From: Mycobacterium dioxanotrophicus
Lineage (GTDB): Bacteria > Actinomycetota > Actinomycetes > Mycobacteriales > Mycobacteriaceae
Length of the DNA stretch: 64,000 bases
Direction: 5' to 3'
Assembly (NCBI RefSeq): GCF_002157835.1
Contig: NZ_CP020810.1
Coordinates: 1 to 64,000 of the forward strand
Below, in pieces: positions 18,073 to 25,774 of this stretch. Under the pieces are notes generated by a model, which made no database searches, was not told the origin of the DNA, and worked only from the letters and a program-made list of their open reading frames with translations. A program made the position numbers and the translations under genes. Position 1 is the stretch's first letter; each line of letters begins with the position of its first letter.

Positions 18073-18571
18073 GTGGCGGTATCTGGTTCCGAGGATGGGA
18101 AGGTTGCGTTGGTGGCGCGGCGTCGGTGGCTGTGGCTCGGCCTGGCCGTGCTGCTCATCGCTGGGGCGGGGGGTGGGTTTTCTCGCGTTTCGTCCTGACG
18201 TGGAGCCCAAGTCGGATTGTCAGGTGGTGCGGGAACTGATCGCCTATAACAAGTCTCAAACGGAGAAGTTCAACGAGAACCTCCTCGACCCGGAATATCA
18301 GTCCACCGTAGCCGGGTACCAGCCGTGGGCGGATCGTCTGCACGAGTTCGCCTCCCAGCTCGACGATCCCGCACTGAAGGAACGTGTTGACCGGTTCGCC
18401 GAGGGTGCCGATCGCATGGTCGATCTCGTTCGACAAGGCGAGAGCGGGCAGTTGACGCCGCAGGACCCGCTGGCGCCGCTGCCGACCGAGCCCTACCGCG
18501 AGGTGGCCGAGCCCATGTACGCCGAGCTGCAGGCGCTCGACACTGCCTGCCCGGCGGATGACGCTGCCTGA
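18073..18571 (+). pseudogene. Membrane-anchored or secreted protein, apparent frameshift at TTTT
   Basis: GTG at 18073 with GGAGGG upstream opens a frame with a basic N-terminus and a hydrophobic anchor (RRRWLWLGLAVLLIAGAGG) that stops after VSS. The adjacent frame carries the rest (DVEPKSDCQVVRELIAYNKS, then EYQSTVAGYQPWADRLHEFA, ending PADDAA). Removing one T from TTTT (18178-18181) joins anchor and domain as GGGFLAFRPDVEP. The domain is helical and acidic, with two Cys, probably extracytoplasmic. Function unknown. Confidence 0.6.
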
Positions 18572-18617
18572 AAAAGAGTGCACGAGGTGGTGGTGATAGT
18601 GCCGCATACTGAGCTGT

Positions 18618-18917
18618 ATGGCGTTGATCGAGGCCTGTGCCAGTGTCGAGGCGGTCATCGAACGAGCCCGCTCGCTTTATGTGGATACACACTCCGGCGA
18701 CGCGCAGGTGGCGGCGGATGAAGCCGCGCGATTGGATCAGATCGCCGCAACGACAAAGGCGATCACCGATCTCGCCGCGACTGGTGCGCCCGGAGGTGCA
18801 TTTCAACGGGTTGTTTTGGCAGGGCTGATGATTCAAATCAAACGGGTTCAGCAGGTGGTGCGATCATCCGCTCAGCTCCCCTCTCGGCCGGCAGATGTGG
18901 ACCGATCGCATGAGTGA
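18618..18917 (+). CDS. Small hypothetical helical protein
   Basis: 99 residues, mostly alpha-helical (MALIEACASVEAVIERARSL; AADEAARLDQIAATTKAITD). No transmembrane segment and no recognised family. It overlaps the start of the following small membrane protein, so it belongs to the same operon of small envelope-related genes (17.6-19.7 kb). Confidence 0.55.
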   Translation: MALIEACASVEAVIERARSLYVDTHSGDAQVAADEAARLDQIAATTKAITDLAATGAPGGAFQRVVLAGLMIQIKRVQQVVRSSAQLPSRPADVDRSHE

Positions 18918-19191
18918 TGTGGCCCTGCTTGTCGTTTCGGTGGCCGTCGGGTCTCTGATCGCCGCGGCCGCGGTCTACGACTATCGGCGCCGCATAGCCA
19001 CAGCGCGCAGGGTATCGGTCCGATCCCATCTGATCAGTGCCGTCATGATGGTGCTGCTGTCGGCAGTCGTGGGTGTGTGGGCGATCATCGACGACAACCG
19101 CGTATTCACCATCCCGTGCAGCGTCATCGTTGGCCTCGTCGGAGTGGCGCTGCTGGTCAGGCTCACACGAGACCGCATCAGATCGAAGTGA
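18910..19191 (+). CDS. Small membrane protein with three predicted TM segments
   Basis: 93 residues from ATG 18910 (overlapping the previous stop by eight bases). Hydrophobic spans are VALLVVSVAVGSLIAAAAVY, ISAVMMVLLSAVVGVWAII and VIVGLVGVALLVRL, separated by basic loops. No family recognised. The TGA overlaps the GTG of the next lipoprotein gene (GTGA), indicating coupled translation. Confidence 0.6.
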   Translation: MSDVALLVVSVAVGSLIAAAAVYDYRRRIATARRVSVRSHLISAVMMVLLSAVVGVWAIIDDNRVFTIPCSVIVGLVGVALLVRLTRDRIRSK

Positions 19192-19736
19192 CGCGGGAAG
19201 CAAGGGTGACCAGGATGGCGGCCGCCGCAGCGCTCACCGCGGCGATCACCGCAACACTATTGGTGTCCGGCTGTGGCGTCCTCAACAAGCTCGGCTTCGG
19301 CGGCCGGCCGGATCCGATCACCCCAGAACAGTCCAAAGCCCAAGTGCTCGACGCCGCACGCGACATCGTCAACACCACTCAGCTCGACATCGTCAAAGCC
19401 GTGTTCTGGCGATCCTCATGCAACGACCAAGGCGACCCGCCCTACCGCAGCGAACTACTGATCTCGCGCCCGCTCAAAGAGTCCTTCGACGCCGCCGACG
19501 CCGACGACGCCACTCTCATCGACCAGTTGAAAACCCACGGATGGCACCCCGCGACGGACTTCCACACCCACGGCACCGCACTGACCAAAAACAACGTGGT
19601 CGCCGTCATCGGCCCGCAAAACGCGGCCACCCCCACCCGCAGCCTGCACCTGTACGGCGAATGCCGCGACTACAGCAGCGAAAAACACACAGACAGCATG
19701 GAAGACATCGACTTTTCTAGAGGCCCTGGACGATGA
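19188..19736 (+). CDS. Putative lipoprotein
   Basis: About 182 residues. A signal peptide (MAAAAALTAAITATLLVSGC) ends in a good lipobox (LVSGC), so the mature protein is lipid-anchored outside the membrane. The GTG at 19188 overlaps the previous stop; a second GTG at 19206 with GGAAG upstream is equally plausible. The mature part has a Cys pair (SSCNDQ; YGECRD) that may form a disulfide. It resembles small mycobacterial lipoproteins, but I cannot name the family. A 240-base internal stretch is duplicated at 10046-10286. Confidence 0.72.
   Translation: MTREARVTRMAAAAALTAAITATLLVSGCGVLNKLGFGGRPDPITPEQSKAQVLDAARDIVNTTQLDIVKAVFWRSSCNDQGDPPYRSELLISRPLKESFDAADADDATLIDQLKTHGWHPATDFHTHGTALTKNNVVAVIGPQNAATPTRSLHLYGECRDYSSEKHTDSMEDIDFSRGPGR
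19438..19677 (+). repeat. Intact copy of the 240-base direct repeat
   Basis: Partner of 10046-10286, in the same orientation, lying inside the lipoprotein gene. The two copies bracket about 9.4 kb (RHH gene, VapBC, IS3 with Tn554-type insertion, small membrane genes), so recombination between them could delete this block. Confidence 0.82.
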
Positions 19737-19782
19737 CGGATAAGGGCCAGCTCGCGAGACGACCCAGGGGCATGTGTTATCG

Positions 19783-19992
19783 CTATCGCGATCGACCGTG
19801 CTGGTCGCGTTCGTCTGGCGCGTTGGGGCGCAGAGAGGGTGGGGGGCTTGCGGGTCGCATGTTGGTCGGCCAGCTGGGGTCGATGAGGGGGTCGGCGCGG
19901 CCGGAACGGATCCGTCGGAAGTAGAAGAGCGACCCGGCAACAAAGAGCGCCATCAGGGCCAGGCCGCCGATCGCGGCCACGATTTCTGTCAT
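19783..19992 (-). CDS. Small single-TM protein
   Basis: 69 residues from ATG 19990-19992, with GAGGA seven bases upstream. One N-terminal membrane span (IVAAIGGLALMALFVAGSLF) is followed by FRRIRSG and a proline-rich, hydrophilic tail. Antisense and convergent to the lipoprotein gene. No family recognised. Confidence 0.55.
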   Translation of the reverse strand: MTEIVAAIGGLALMALFVAGSLFYFRRIRSGRADPLIDPSWPTNMRPASPPPSLRPNAPDERDQHGRSR

Positions 19993-20019
19993 GTGTTCCT
20001 CGGGCAGGTGGCAAGGAGG

Positions 20020-20139
20020 CTAGAGATGGTTTGAAGTTGTTGCGGTGGCGTTTTCGAGATCTGCTCCCGTGAGATTAGCTCCAGTTAGATCCGCGCCCTC
20101 GAAGTGAGGCGCCTCGGACACGCTCACCGCCGCGATCAC
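20020..20139 (-). pseudogene. Pentapeptide-repeat protein fragment
   Basis: A minus-strand frame ending at TAG 20020-20022 reads FEGADLTGANLTGADLENAT, three to four A(D/N)LxG pentapeptides, then a short tail. Upstream it lacks further repeats and a ribosome-binding site; GTG codons near 20139 are the only starts. Probably the 3' end of a lost pentapeptide-repeat gene, or a very small repeat protein. Confidence 0.5.
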
Positions 20140-20220
20140 CGACCGGTTGCGCACCCTGAACCTGAACGACGCTCCGGGTCACCGTCACGCCGCACTACGC
20201 TGGAAACTACACTGTTATCC

Positions 20221-20237
20221 GGTGTATCCTATACACC
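20221..20237. promoter_or_regulatory. Palindromic operator abutting the MazE-like start codon
   Basis: GGTGTAT-CCT-ATACACC has perfect 7-base arms around a 3-base centre and ends directly at the ATG (20238). No Shine-Dalgarno sequence fits between them, so the mRNA may be leaderless, and binding here would block transcription directly. Confidence 0.65.
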
Positions 20238-20549
20238 ATGAGTAAGCGTGTGAGCCTGATCCTTGGCGACTCCGACGAGGCGGCGATAGCCCCCTACCTC
20301 AGTCACGGCTCGCCCGCCTTCGAGGTCTTGCGGCAATGGGCCAGCCAGCACGACGTCGCAGACGACATCAAGTCCGAGGCCGCGGCGTTGCGCGCACTGC
20401 TTCAGGCGGGGGCCGAAGCGCTACAGGAGCATGTCCTCGATGTCGGCTACGCCCAGCTGGCCACAGAGTTCAACAGCGATTCGGCCAATGCTGAACGACG
20501 CACTGCCCGCAACCGCCACGAGCGTCGTCGCGCCGAGGAGCGTCAATGA
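20238..20549 (+). CDS. Antitoxin partner of MazF-like toxin
   Basis: 103 residues. The N-terminal MSKRVSLILGDSDEAAIAPY looks like a DNA-binding strand and helix. The middle is helical (SEAAALRALLQAGAEALQEH) and the C-terminus is basic (NRHERRRAEERQ). Its stop overlaps the toxin start (ATGA). Position and size fit a MazE-role antitoxin; the palindrome next to its start codon is a likely autoregulatory site. Confidence 0.78.
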   Translation: MSKRVSLILGDSDEAAIAPYLSHGSPAFEVLRQWASQHDVADDIKSEAAALRALLQAGAEALQEHVLDVGYAQLATEFNSDSANAERRTARNRHERRRAEERQ

Positions 20550-20857
20550 CGCGTGCATTGCGCAGCCAGGCCTACCGGGTCGACCTCGGGCACGGCGCCA
20601 AGCCGTGGGTCATCCTCAGCAACAACTCAAGGAACAGGAACCTCGATACCGTTCTGGCCGCACGCATTACGACAACCAGTAAGCACGCGCACGTCCCCAC
20701 GGTCGTGCCGTTGACCGCGGCCGATCCGTTGGTGGGATACGTCCTGGTCGATGACATCGTGCAGCTCTACCACGACGAACTCACCGAATCGCTAGGCACC
20801 TTGTCGCCGTCGACTATGGCCGAGATCAGCAAGGCACTTCGGATCGCACTTCCATGA
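20546..20857 (+). CDS. MazF/PemK-family endoribonuclease toxin
   Basis: 103 residues with the MazF fold pattern: YRVDLGHGAKPWVILSNNSR at the N-terminus (usually gdv...RPvlvlS), TVVPLTAADPLVGYVLVDDI in the centre, and SPSTMAEISKALRIAL as the C-terminal helix. It overlaps the upstream antitoxin gene by four bases. Expected to cleave single-stranded RNA at short motifs; specificity cannot be read from sequence. Confidence 0.82.
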   Translation: MTRALRSQAYRVDLGHGAKPWVILSNNSRNRNLDTVLAARITTTSKHAHVPTVVPLTAADPLVGYVLVDDIVQLYHDELTESLGTLSPSTMAEISKALRIALP

Positions 20858-20917
20858 GGACCGAATGCACACCAAAACATATTGCAAGGCACACAACTAC
20901 GGAGGCAGTAACGGCTG

Positions 20918-21298
20918 ATGGCTGGCGTAATCTCCACACCGAATATGGCGTTCTATTTCCCGGACGAAACCGTTAAGACGCTCAACGATCGCTGGGACGA
21001 TTGGGTCGCACGAGGGGCAACCGTTGTCACGAAGAAGGACCAATCCGAAGACACACCCGGAGTCTTGTTTGAGCTTCTGCGCACCGACATCCGCTTCACG
21101 CCGGCCCTGACCGCCGAAGTGGCAATCGCTGAGCCGCGTCTGCACCGTGAGCAGACCGCCGCGTCGGGGACTCTGATGTTCTACCCGTGCCTATCGTGGC
21201 AGTGGCCGATGGTCCTGGGCGCCCGCTTCAGACAGGAACCTGACGTCTTGTGGGCAATCCCCCGCGAATTGACCGTAGCTGACTTCGAATTGGTCTGA
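20918..21298 (+). CDS. Hypothetical protein
   Basis: 126 residues from ATG 20918; GGAGG lies about 14 bases upstream, rather far. The sequence looks like a soluble mixed alpha/beta protein (NMAFYFPDETVKTLNDRWDD; TLMFYPCLSWQWPMVLGARF). No recognised motif. Same strand as the MazEF-like pair and the two genes that follow. Confidence 0.55.
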   Translation: MAGVISTPNMAFYFPDETVKTLNDRWDDWVARGATVVTKKDQSEDTPGVLFELLRTDIRFTPALTAEVAIAEPRLHREQTAASGTLMFYPCLSWQWPMVLGARFRQEPDVLWAIPRELTVADFELV

Positions 21299-21306
21299 GC
21301 AACGAA

Positions 21307-21771
21307 ATGCAGCCACTCGATGAGCTTGTCGATCCGCAATGGTGGCGCTGCGAGCCGCCGGCGTCCCGCCCAGGCCAACAGCGAACATTCACCAGTGCAC
21401 ACGGGCCGGTCACCCCGGCTTGGAAGCTGGCCTCGACACGAGGCGTCGGCATCGGCTCACTGCGAGCCCACGCCGTCGCTGTCAACGCAGCTGGCGGTGA
21501 CACGCTGGTGCTCGTGTTCAGAGCCGCCGATGCGTCACTGGAAGCGGTCCGCGTACACGCCGAGGAAGCCGAACCTGCTCGGCTGCACAAACTGCTCGGC
21601 CGCGCGGTTCGAAACCCCGCCGCAGCGCTCGCCGCGGCCTTGGACTGCCGACAAGAAGACGTCGGCGCCCTACTTCGCGGCCGCGCAGATGACGAGCTGG
21701 CTGCCGTGCTCGACGCCAACGGGCGCCGGCCGCGCATGCAAGAAGCGCCAACGCGGGCCGGTGCGATGTGA
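21307..21771 (+). CDS. Hypothetical protein
   Basis: 154 residues, Ala-rich and mostly helical in the C-terminal half (PARLHKLLGRAVRNPAAALA; DDELAAVLDANGRRP). The N-terminal half has beta-strand character (AHAVAVNAAGGDTLVLVFRA). It ends in ATGTGA, overlapping the GTG start of the next gene by four bases, so they are coupled. No family recognised. Confidence 0.55.
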   Translation: MQPLDELVDPQWWRCEPPASRPGQQRTFTSAHGPVTPAWKLASTRGVGIGSLRAHAVAVNAAGGDTLVLVFRAADASLEAVRVHAEEAEPARLHKLLGRAVRNPAAALAAALDCRQEDVGALLRGRADDELAAVLDANGRRPRMQEAPTRAGAM

Positions 21772-22535
21772 ACACCGCACCGGCGCACGAGGACCCCAAC
21801 ACCGCCCCGTTGCCAGCCCTAAGTCAGTTCTTCACCTGGGCGCCTGGGGAACAGCCCGCGCCCTACGATCCGCCGCGACCTTCGACCGAAACACCGCCGC
21901 AACCCAAAGGCCCTTCCTCGCCCACCGTGATCGACGTCGTACCCCGACCCCGTGCCGCGAACCAGTCAGGACACCGCCGGCGTTGGCTGGTCGCCGCCGG
22001 TGCGGTTGCTGCCGTCGCCGCGGCCGTCGTGGTCTTCTGGCCCGAGCGCAGCACCACCGACCAGCCCGCACTCTTAGACGACCAGGCCTCCCCCTTCCCG
22101 ACTGTCGCGGTGCCTGCTCAGCTCGATCCCCGGCTTGCGTCGTTAATCCCAACCGGCTACCCACCCGGGACGTGCACGCCGGTTCCCACTGACAATCACA
22201 GCGCCGCTGACTGTGGTCCGAACATCGACGCGCCGAACACCTCCTCGCGATTCACCCTCTACCAGGACGCCCATGCCCTAGCCGCCGCACTCGACGAGTT
22301 CATCAGTGGCACAACAGTTCTCGTCTGCCCCGGCAACTACCAGTCCCCCGGCCCGTGGCGCCGTAGCGCAGCACTCGACGTGCCTGTCGGCACTCTGGTG
22401 TGTGGCACCACCTCACAGGGACATCCCCGGATCGGCTGGACCATCGACAGCGAGCGACTGCTTGCCAGCATTGAATCCAGTGAAGGCGGCCCCACGCTCC
22501 CCCAGCTCTACGACTGGTGGTCCAAGCACTCCTGA
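21768..22535 (+). CDS. Membrane-anchored protein with mycobacterial-type extracytoplasmic domain
   Basis: 255 residues. A proline-rich cytoplasmic N-terminus is followed by one TM span after RRR (WLVAAGAVAAVAAAVVVFW). The external domain has four Cys in the pattern PPGTCTPV, AADCGPN, TVLVCPGNYQSPGPW and GTLVCGTTS, ending LPQLYDWWSKHS. This Cys and Trp pattern recurs at the C-termini of mycobacterial receptor kinases and secreted proteins (family knowledge; I cannot name the domain with certainty). GTG start at 21768 in a GTGA overlap. Confidence 0.65.
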   Translation: MNTAPAHEDPNTAPLPALSQFFTWAPGEQPAPYDPPRPSTETPPQPKGPSSPTVIDVVPRPRAANQSGHRRRWLVAAGAVAAVAAAVVVFWPERSTTDQPALLDDQASPFPTVAVPAQLDPRLASLIPTGYPPGTCTPVPTDNHSAADCGPNIDAPNTSSRFTLYQDAHALAAALDEFISGTTVLVCPGNYQSPGPWRRSAALDVPVGTLVCGTTSQGHPRIGWTIDSERLLASIESSEGGPTLPQLYDWWSKHS

Positions 22536-22575
22536 TCGCGGTCATCGCTTCTGAGCGCTGCGAGCAGACTCCGGA

Positions 22576-23031
22576 TCACCAGCGGGTGGGCAGCGCTTGG
22601 ACCTGCTGCTCCAGCACAGTCTGGCTGGTTGTGGCCACGTCAGCGTCGTCAACGAGTGCGCACCCCAGATACCCCACCCGCTCGGGGTCCATCTCCCCCG
22701 ATACCCTCACAGTAGGGTCTAGCACCGCCGCCACATGCACTGGAAAGTCCACAATCCCTGACTGCAGGACCCGATTGCCCGCGGCCGGGGTGAGCACCAC
22801 CGCCGAGACGGTGACCGAACCGCGGTCCTCGCTGAGCAGATCAGGATGGATGTGATCGCGCTCGACGCCCTCGCTTAGCGCGCACACCACGGCCGGCTGA
22901 ACCTCGCAGAACCAGTACCGGCCCGGCACCGTCGAACGCAGCCGTCCGGTCACCCGCAGCTGCAGGGGCAGGTGCGCGGCGAAGTCCGTCACCGGGAATC
23001 CCCGCACACTGTGCAATACGAGACGGGCCAT
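22576..23031 (-). CDS. Hypothetical protein
   Basis: 151 residues on the opposite strand to its neighbours. Beta-rich appearance (MARLVLHSVRGFPVTDFAAH; RYWFCEVQPAVVCALSEGVE; VGYLGCALVDDADVA). No signal peptide, TM segment or recognised motif. It converges with the membrane-anchored gene and diverges from the secreted nuclease. Confidence 0.55.
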   Translation of the reverse strand: MARLVLHSVRGFPVTDFAAHLPLQLRVTGRLRSTVPGRYWFCEVQPAVVCALSEGVERDHIHPDLLSEDRGSVTVSAVVLTPAAGNRVLQSGIVDFPVHVAAVLDPTVRVSGEMDPERVGYLGCALVDDADVATTSQTVLEQQVQALPTRW

Positions 23032-23111
23032 ACCCAGACGCTAACACCAGCGCGCTCAATGTGTTCACGAATTGTGCTCGAATTGCGTAACAATGAACTA
23101 TTCTGACTCGT

Positions 23112-23756
23112 ATGGACAGTCAGGAGCGATCGTCACACCGTGCGCATTCACGCACCACCACACCACGGACTGCTGTACTCAGCTCGCCCCGCCGCCTGCG
23201 CATTTTCGCCGGACTCGTCGGCACCGCCTTACTGGCGGGATGCCAGATGCCCTCCGTCGCGGGGCAGTCGCCAACCGACGGCACCGACTACCCCACCCAG
23301 CCGCCCACAGACGCGCTCACCGGGCCCGTGCCGGTGTCTCGCGTGGTCGACGGCGACACGCTGTGGGTCACAACCGGCGACGGTGACACAAAGATCAGGT
23401 TGATCGGCGTGGACACCCCTGAACTGCTCGACCCCCGCTCTCCGGTCGAGTGTTTCGCCCAGGAGGCCTCCGACTTCACCAAGCGCGCCCTCACCGGACA
23501 GTCGGTGTACCTCGAGGACGACCCCAGCCAAGACAGCACCGACCGCTACGGCCGCCGCCTGGCCTACGTCTGGACCCTCGACGGCCGCCTGATCAACCTC
23601 GACCTCATTGTCGAGGGATACGCCAACGAGTACACCTACTCCACGCCTTACCGCTACCAGCACAGTTTCCAGAACGCCGAAGCCGCCGCAGCGAAGCAGG
23701 AACGAGGACTGTGGTCACCAACAACGTGCAACGGCGACACCACCGGCGACTCGTGA
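23112..23756 (+). CDS. Secreted lipoprotein thermonuclease (SNase domain)
   Basis: 214 residues. A lipoprotein signal (RIFAGLVGTALLAGC) is followed by a Pro/Thr linker and a staphylococcal-nuclease domain. Conserved blocks are VSRVVDGDTLWV (Ca/active-site Asp), KIRLIGVDTPE (Arg and Asp), QEASDFTKRALTG, DRYGRRLAYVW (Glu replaced by the Asp-Arg-Tyr-Gly block usual in bacterial homologues) and NLDLIVEGYANEY. It should be a lipid-anchored Ca-dependent nuclease outside the cell membrane, perhaps for DNA uptake, scavenging or defence. A short gap separates it from the next gene. Confidence 0.87.
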   Translation: MDSQERSSHRAHSRTTTPRTAVLSSPRRLRIFAGLVGTALLAGCQMPSVAGQSPTDGTDYPTQPPTDALTGPVPVSRVVDGDTLWVTTGDGDTKIRLIGVDTPELLDPRSPVECFAQEASDFTKRALTGQSVYLEDDPSQDSTDRYGRRLAYVWTLDGRLINLDLIVEGYANEYTYSTPYRYQHSFQNAEAAAAKQERGLWSPTTCNGDTTGDS

Positions 23757-23869
23757 TGTCGGTGAGCGCACGCAGCGATGACACAACTGCTCGCCGCCGA
23801 CTGCTGGCCGGAACCAAACATCTCAACCGCAGCCCTCGTGTCGCTGGAGGCGGCGGATGAGGTGGTGTC

Positions 23870-24250
23870 TTGAGCGAGGTTGATGTGGCGGTGGCTGGTT
23901 TGGAACGGCTGCGCGAAGACCTTGAGTGGCGGGTGTCTGAGGCTGGCGGTCCGACGGTTGCGGGTGTGTCGTGGGCGCACGCGATCGTGCCGGAGGGCAC
24001 CGTGTCGACGCCGGATCATGTGCTGTTGTTTTGTGATGGCCGATTTGTGGGGACGGCGACCGCGGAGCCGCGCCCGTACACGCGGGTTGTCGCCGCTTCC
24101 GGCGACACGGTGACAGTGGAGTATCGGTGGATCGTCGGAGATGAGCCGCTGGCGGCGCCGGCCGGATCAGGGAAGGTGCGCTACCAGGTCACCGCTGATG
24201 GTGTGACACCGCTCAATCCGCCTCCCTGGTCGGAGACTGAACTGTCGTGA
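23870..24250 (+). CDS. LppP/LprE-like domain protein without signal peptide
   Basis: 126 residues from TTG 23870, preceded by GAGGTGG. The centre (HVLLFCDGRFVGTATAEPRP; VTVEYRWIVGDE) resembles the LppP/LprE mycobacterial lipoprotein domain, but there is no signal sequence or lipobox here, so the protein appears cytoplasmic. That is odd for the family. Its stop overlaps the GTG of a 37-codon frame (GTGA). Confidence 0.55.
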   Translation: MSEVDVAVAGLERLREDLEWRVSEAGGPTVAGVSWAHAIVPEGTVSTPDHVLLFCDGRFVGTATAEPRPYTRVVAASGDTVTVEYRWIVGDEPLAAPAGSGKVRYQVTADGVTPLNPPPWSETELS

Positions 24251-24360
24251 TTGAGATCCAGAATCTGCATTTTGGTCTGCTCCGCGCGGAGTTGCTGTCG
24301 AAGAATTTGGAGCGGGCCCGCAGAACCTCGGCGCCATCGCCAAAGGCGGCACAACGGTAG
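24247..24360 (+). CDS. Very small ORF, probably a truncated gene
   Basis: GTG at 24247 overlaps the previous stop (GTGA). The 37 codons read MIEIQNLHFGLLRAELLSKN then a basic tail, ending at TAG 24358-24360. It could be a coupled micro-protein or the 5' stub of a gene lost by deletion. No family can be assigned. Confidence 0.35.
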   Translation: MIEIQNLHFGLLRAELLSKNLERARRTSAPSPKAAQR

Positions 24361-24364
24361 GCGA

Positions 24365-24387
24365 TAGCCTCCCGCTTCGGGTATGAT
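24365..24387 (+). promoter_or_regulatory. Bipartite TAGCC box / promoter of the Fic operon
   Basis: TAGCCTCCC at 24365 and GGGTATGAT with the -10-like TATGAT at 24382, offset 17 bases, the same layout as the four other boxes (25775, 40422, 43385, 45224). It lies about 80 bases upstream of ficA. The right half deviates (TATGAT for TAGGCT), so this is the weakest member. Confidence 0.45.
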
Positions 24388-24467
24388 GGACACAGTTGAA
24401 CACCCGATGCCACCAGCGCCAACGCCTGGCTTTTCATTGCGCGCCGACTCCGAGGGGAGCACCTACA

Positions 24468-24668
24468 ATGAGCACCATGACCACCGCGCCCAAGCGCCCG
24501 CCCACCCATGACGAGGCCGTGTCCATCGCCGTGGCAGCAACCGGCCTGGCCGAACACGAAGTCTCGCCCGGCGCGCGTGACCTCCTCGACCGAATCGGCC
24601 GCGGCGAACTGACCTACGACGAGGCCGTCGCCGAGGTCATCGCGGAGTTCGGTCAGCCCGCCGAATAG
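24468..24668 (+). CDS. Fic antitoxin (VbhA-like) small protein
   Basis: 66 residues from ATG 24468 with GAGGGGAG upstream. The C-terminal part (SPGARDLLDRIGRGELTYDE and AVAEVIAEF) matches the VbhA/FicA antitoxin helix pattern. The place of the inhibitory (S/T)xxxE(G/N) motif seems to be VSIAVAATGL, with Thr-Gly where Glu-Gly is expected. The Fic gene begins four bases after its stop. Confidence 0.65.
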   Translation: MSTMTTAPKRPPTHDEAVSIAVAATGLAEHEVSPGARDLLDRIGRGELTYDEAVAEVIAEFGQPAE

Positions 24669-24672
24669 CACC

Positions 24673-25434
24673 TTGGCGTCCTACAACCAGTGGGAGGACT
24701 ACTTCTGGCCCGATGCGCCAGGGGTTCTGAGGAATCGCCTCAACATCAAAGACAGTTGGAAACTGCGCGAGGCGGAAACGCGAATCAGCCTGGTCCGCAT
24801 GGCCGAGATCATCACCGAGGACAACCAGCCCGACGTGATCGACCTCGACTACTACTGCGGGGTGCACCGCAAGATTTTCGGTGACGTCTACGATTGGGCG
24901 GGCACACCCCGCATCGTGCCGAAGTTCGGTATGACCAAGCAGTGGCGCGACGTCGTCAACTTCGCTCCCGACGACCGCGCCGCACCGTGGGTCAAGTACC
25001 ACTATCGCCCGGGCCCGGAGGTCGCCAACCGCGCCGCCTCCCAGTTCACCATGCTCGACTTCGAATTGCGTGACCCGCGAAAACAGGCCCCGCACACCTT
25101 CATCCCCCTCATAGCCACCTCCTGGGGCGGGCTCGACAACATCCACCCGTTCCGTGAAGGCAACACCCGAAGCCAGACCATCCTGTTCCACCAGGTCTGC
25201 CGCAAATACGGCTACGAGCTTGACGGCCAGGAGCTGTTCAATCGCCGAGAGGAGTTCATCGGCGCCCGCTTCCACGGACACGCCACCGCAGAGTACGGGC
25301 GGCTCATCGCGCTGCTGCTTGACACCGTGCGCGAGCGCGAGTCCGAACAGCTCAGTGAGCGTGAACTACGGTGGGTCGACTCGCTGCGCGACGCCTCCCA
25401 GCGCCGTGCAGGCCCCGGAGGACTGCACCTCTGA
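24673..25434 (+). CDS. Fic/DOC-family AMP-transferase toxin
   Basis: 253 residues, started at TTG 24673 just after the antitoxin stop. The Fic active-site loop is intact: HPFREGNTRSQ, matching HPFxxGNGR with the catalytic His. The N-terminal ISLVRMAEI and DYYCGVHRKIFGDVYDWAG are the standard Fic helix and flap region. Such enzymes transfer AMP (or another nucleotide part) to a target protein. Adjacent VbhA-like antitoxin makes this a class I Fic toxin-antitoxin pair. Targets in related systems are DNA gyrase and topoisomerase IV, which is family knowledge, not shown here. Confidence 0.88.
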   Translation: MASYNQWEDYFWPDAPGVLRNRLNIKDSWKLREAETRISLVRMAEIITEDNQPDVIDLDYYCGVHRKIFGDVYDWAGTPRIVPKFGMTKQWRDVVNFAPDDRAAPWVKYHYRPGPEVANRAASQFTMLDFELRDPRKQAPHTFIPLIATSWGGLDNIHPFREGNTRSQTILFHQVCRKYGYELDGQELFNRREEFIGARFHGHATAEYGRLIALLLDTVRERESEQLSERELRWVDSLRDASQRRAGPGGLHL

Positions 25435-25444
25435 CCGGCCAAGC

Positions 25445-25702
25445 TTACCCGTGGCGGCCATCGAGCGCCGTGGACTCACAGCGGTCGGTCGGGCGAGGCA
25501 GGTAGTAGGTCGCCCCACACTGGTTGCACTGGGCGGTGCGGTGCAGAATCCCGCATCGACAGTGGCTCACCCCGATCGTGACGCGATACGGACCTAGCTC
25601 GTGCCCGTTGGCGCACACCGCCGGATACGGCGGCTCCGACCAGCTCCCATCACCGTTGCGGCGCAACGGAACACCGCCGGCCACCATCACCTCGGCGCTC
25701 AT
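25445..25702 (-). CDS. Small Cys-rich, zinc-ribbon-like protein
   Basis: 85 residues if started at ATG 25700-25702; the frame is open to 25804. Cys/His pairs (VCANGHELG, SHCRCG, QCNQCGATY) suggest a zinc ribbon. Highly polar, with no other domain. Convergent with the Fic gene, with only ten bases between stops. Start uncertain. Confidence 0.5.
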   Translation of the reverse strand: MSAEVMVAGGVPLRRNGDGSWSEPPYPAVCANGHELGPYRVTIGVSHCRCGILHRTAQCNQCGATYYLPRPTDRCESTALDGRHG

Positions 25703-25774
25703 ATCACCCGCGCCGGCACCCGATGCCGCACTGTCGCCCACCTCCCGCACCCTCCCACAATCATTGGGTGGATT

